This document shows positions 63,518 through 64,000 of a stretch of DNA of 64,000 nt, piece by piece. Below the pieces are notes generated by a model. The model saw only the letters and a program-made list of their open reading frames with translations. It was not told the origin of the DNA and made no database searches. Each line of letters starts with the position of its first letter. Positions within the stretch are counted from its first letter, which is position 1. Source of the stretch: Galeruca laticollis (lineage: Eukaryota > Arthropoda > Insecta > Coleoptera > Chrysomelidae). Where the stretch lies: assembly GCA_963921935.1 (NCBI GenBank), contig OY998178.1, positions 58,687,451 to 58,751,450 of the forward strand. Direction: 5' to 3'. The position numbers were made by a program, and so were the translations under genes.

Positions 63518-64000
63518 TTATGTTCTATTTCGTCTAAACCTGTTAAGAGCATGTTTGGACTCTCGAATGGCATTTTCGCAAGCTAAATTCCACCAAGTCA
63601 CAGTTTTTTGTGCAGAGGAAGTGACTGATTTACCGATGTGAGTATATGCAGCAGCAAGTATGTTGTCAGTAAACATTTTTAGAGTGTCATTTATGTTTGC
63701 AGAACTAGCTAAAGAGGATAAATAAGTTTGGGAGAGAGAAGTAAACTCAGACCAATTTGCGTTTTTTAAGAGCCAGAAGCTTCTAGTTATAGTTTCCTTA
63801 TTATAATGATTGGATATAATGATAAGAAAATGGTTGCTATCATGAAGGTCATCTGAAACTTGCCAGGAAAGGGAAAGTGCAGTTTTAGGGTCACATAAGC
63901 TGAGGTCAAGGGCAGAGAAGGAACCGGAGGAAATATTAAAGTGAGTGTTGAGTCCAGTATTCAACAAGCAGGTTCCGGAGTTTATGACGTTTTCTATAAC
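63518..64000 (-). pseudogene. LINE endonuclease domain, partial (copy C)
   Basis: The mirror of 59980-60461: LNTGLNTHFNISSGSFSALD, SLCDPKTALSLSWQVSDDLH and DSNHFLIIISNHYNKETIT, ending at NRFRRNRT and the shared TAA. The N-terminal catalytic part lies beyond the window edge. Confidence 0.85.

Larger units (their letters stand above)
61500..64000 (-). mobile_element. RNase H-bearing LINE, copy C, minus strand, runs off the window
   Basis: Reading right to left it covers the endonuclease (from 64000), linker, RT and the start of RNase H, and stops within RNase H at about 61500. It is the best preserved copy in the RT region (intact YADD). It shares the inactivating lesions of copy B. Confidence 0.88.

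Noticed and set aside
59980..64000. Interpreting the inverted LINE copies as a single twin-primed 5' inversion
   Set aside because: The arms overlap by more than 1.2 kb of the same element region, whereas a 5' inversion divides one copy without such duplication.

Overview
The window is a transposon graveyard from an AT-rich animal genome. It is almost certainly an arthropod and probably an insect: the retroelement clades, the Tc1/mariner transposases with 56-bp introns and ACAGGGTGT-type termini, and the dense (TA)n tracts all fit. I see no rRNA, no convincing tRNA, no CRISPR and nothing bacterial. The only candidates for ordinary host coding sequence are one internal exon on the minus strand (50770-51016) and one short 3'-terminal exon (25181-25259) inside a long-inverted-repeat element.

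Layout. 1-1263: an internally deleted LTR retrotransposon (Gag-like Asn/Arg-rich region, integrase C-terminus, polypurine tract). 4114-9120: decayed RNase H-bearing non-LTR element, copy A. 10424-11188: a 175-bp satellite. 11571-12428: MITE-like inverted-repeat element. 12429-12833: Penelope-like element (PLE) termini. 12876-15895: Tc1/mariner element with long TIRs. 16308-17175: an unclassified repeat, found again inverted at 46755-48414. 17176-18140: PLE fragment. 18366-19251 and 19266-23220: two more mariner-type elements. 23260-26219: about 3-kb element with roughly 450-bp TIRs. 26261-26479: PLE reverse transcriptase fragment interrupted by another TIR element (26478-27541). 27860-28860: mariner transposase. 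29934-31282: PLE pieces. 33343-35790: nearly complete mariner element.

35826-44832 is a complete but broken PLE (RT plus GIY-YIG) bounded by inverted repeats of about 280 bp or more. It is split by a 5.7-kb, nearly intact LINE (36772-42480) whose insertion left a CATAA duplication. 44874-45590 and 48460-50420 are mariner-type remnants. 51163-58041 is a mariner element carrying a minus-strand LINE fragment and a PHD-finger LINE (52971-57250). 58042-58618 is a PLE fragment. 58967-59547 is a minus-strand PLE end. 59540-64000 holds two copies (B and C) of the first LINE family in inverted orientation.

The most interesting signal is a set of hammerhead-ribozyme-shaped motifs at PLE ends. Two, both on the minus strand (59025-58967 and 29994-29934), have the full conserved core, a compatible stem II, a cleavage triplet and a pairable stem I. 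At least five more keep the same architecture with a decayed core. Nearly all carry the same extra nucleotide between the first core box and stem II. PLE and mariner termini also repeatedly abut (TA)n microsatellites, which look like shared docking sites. Every assignment is from reading alone; no database search was possible.
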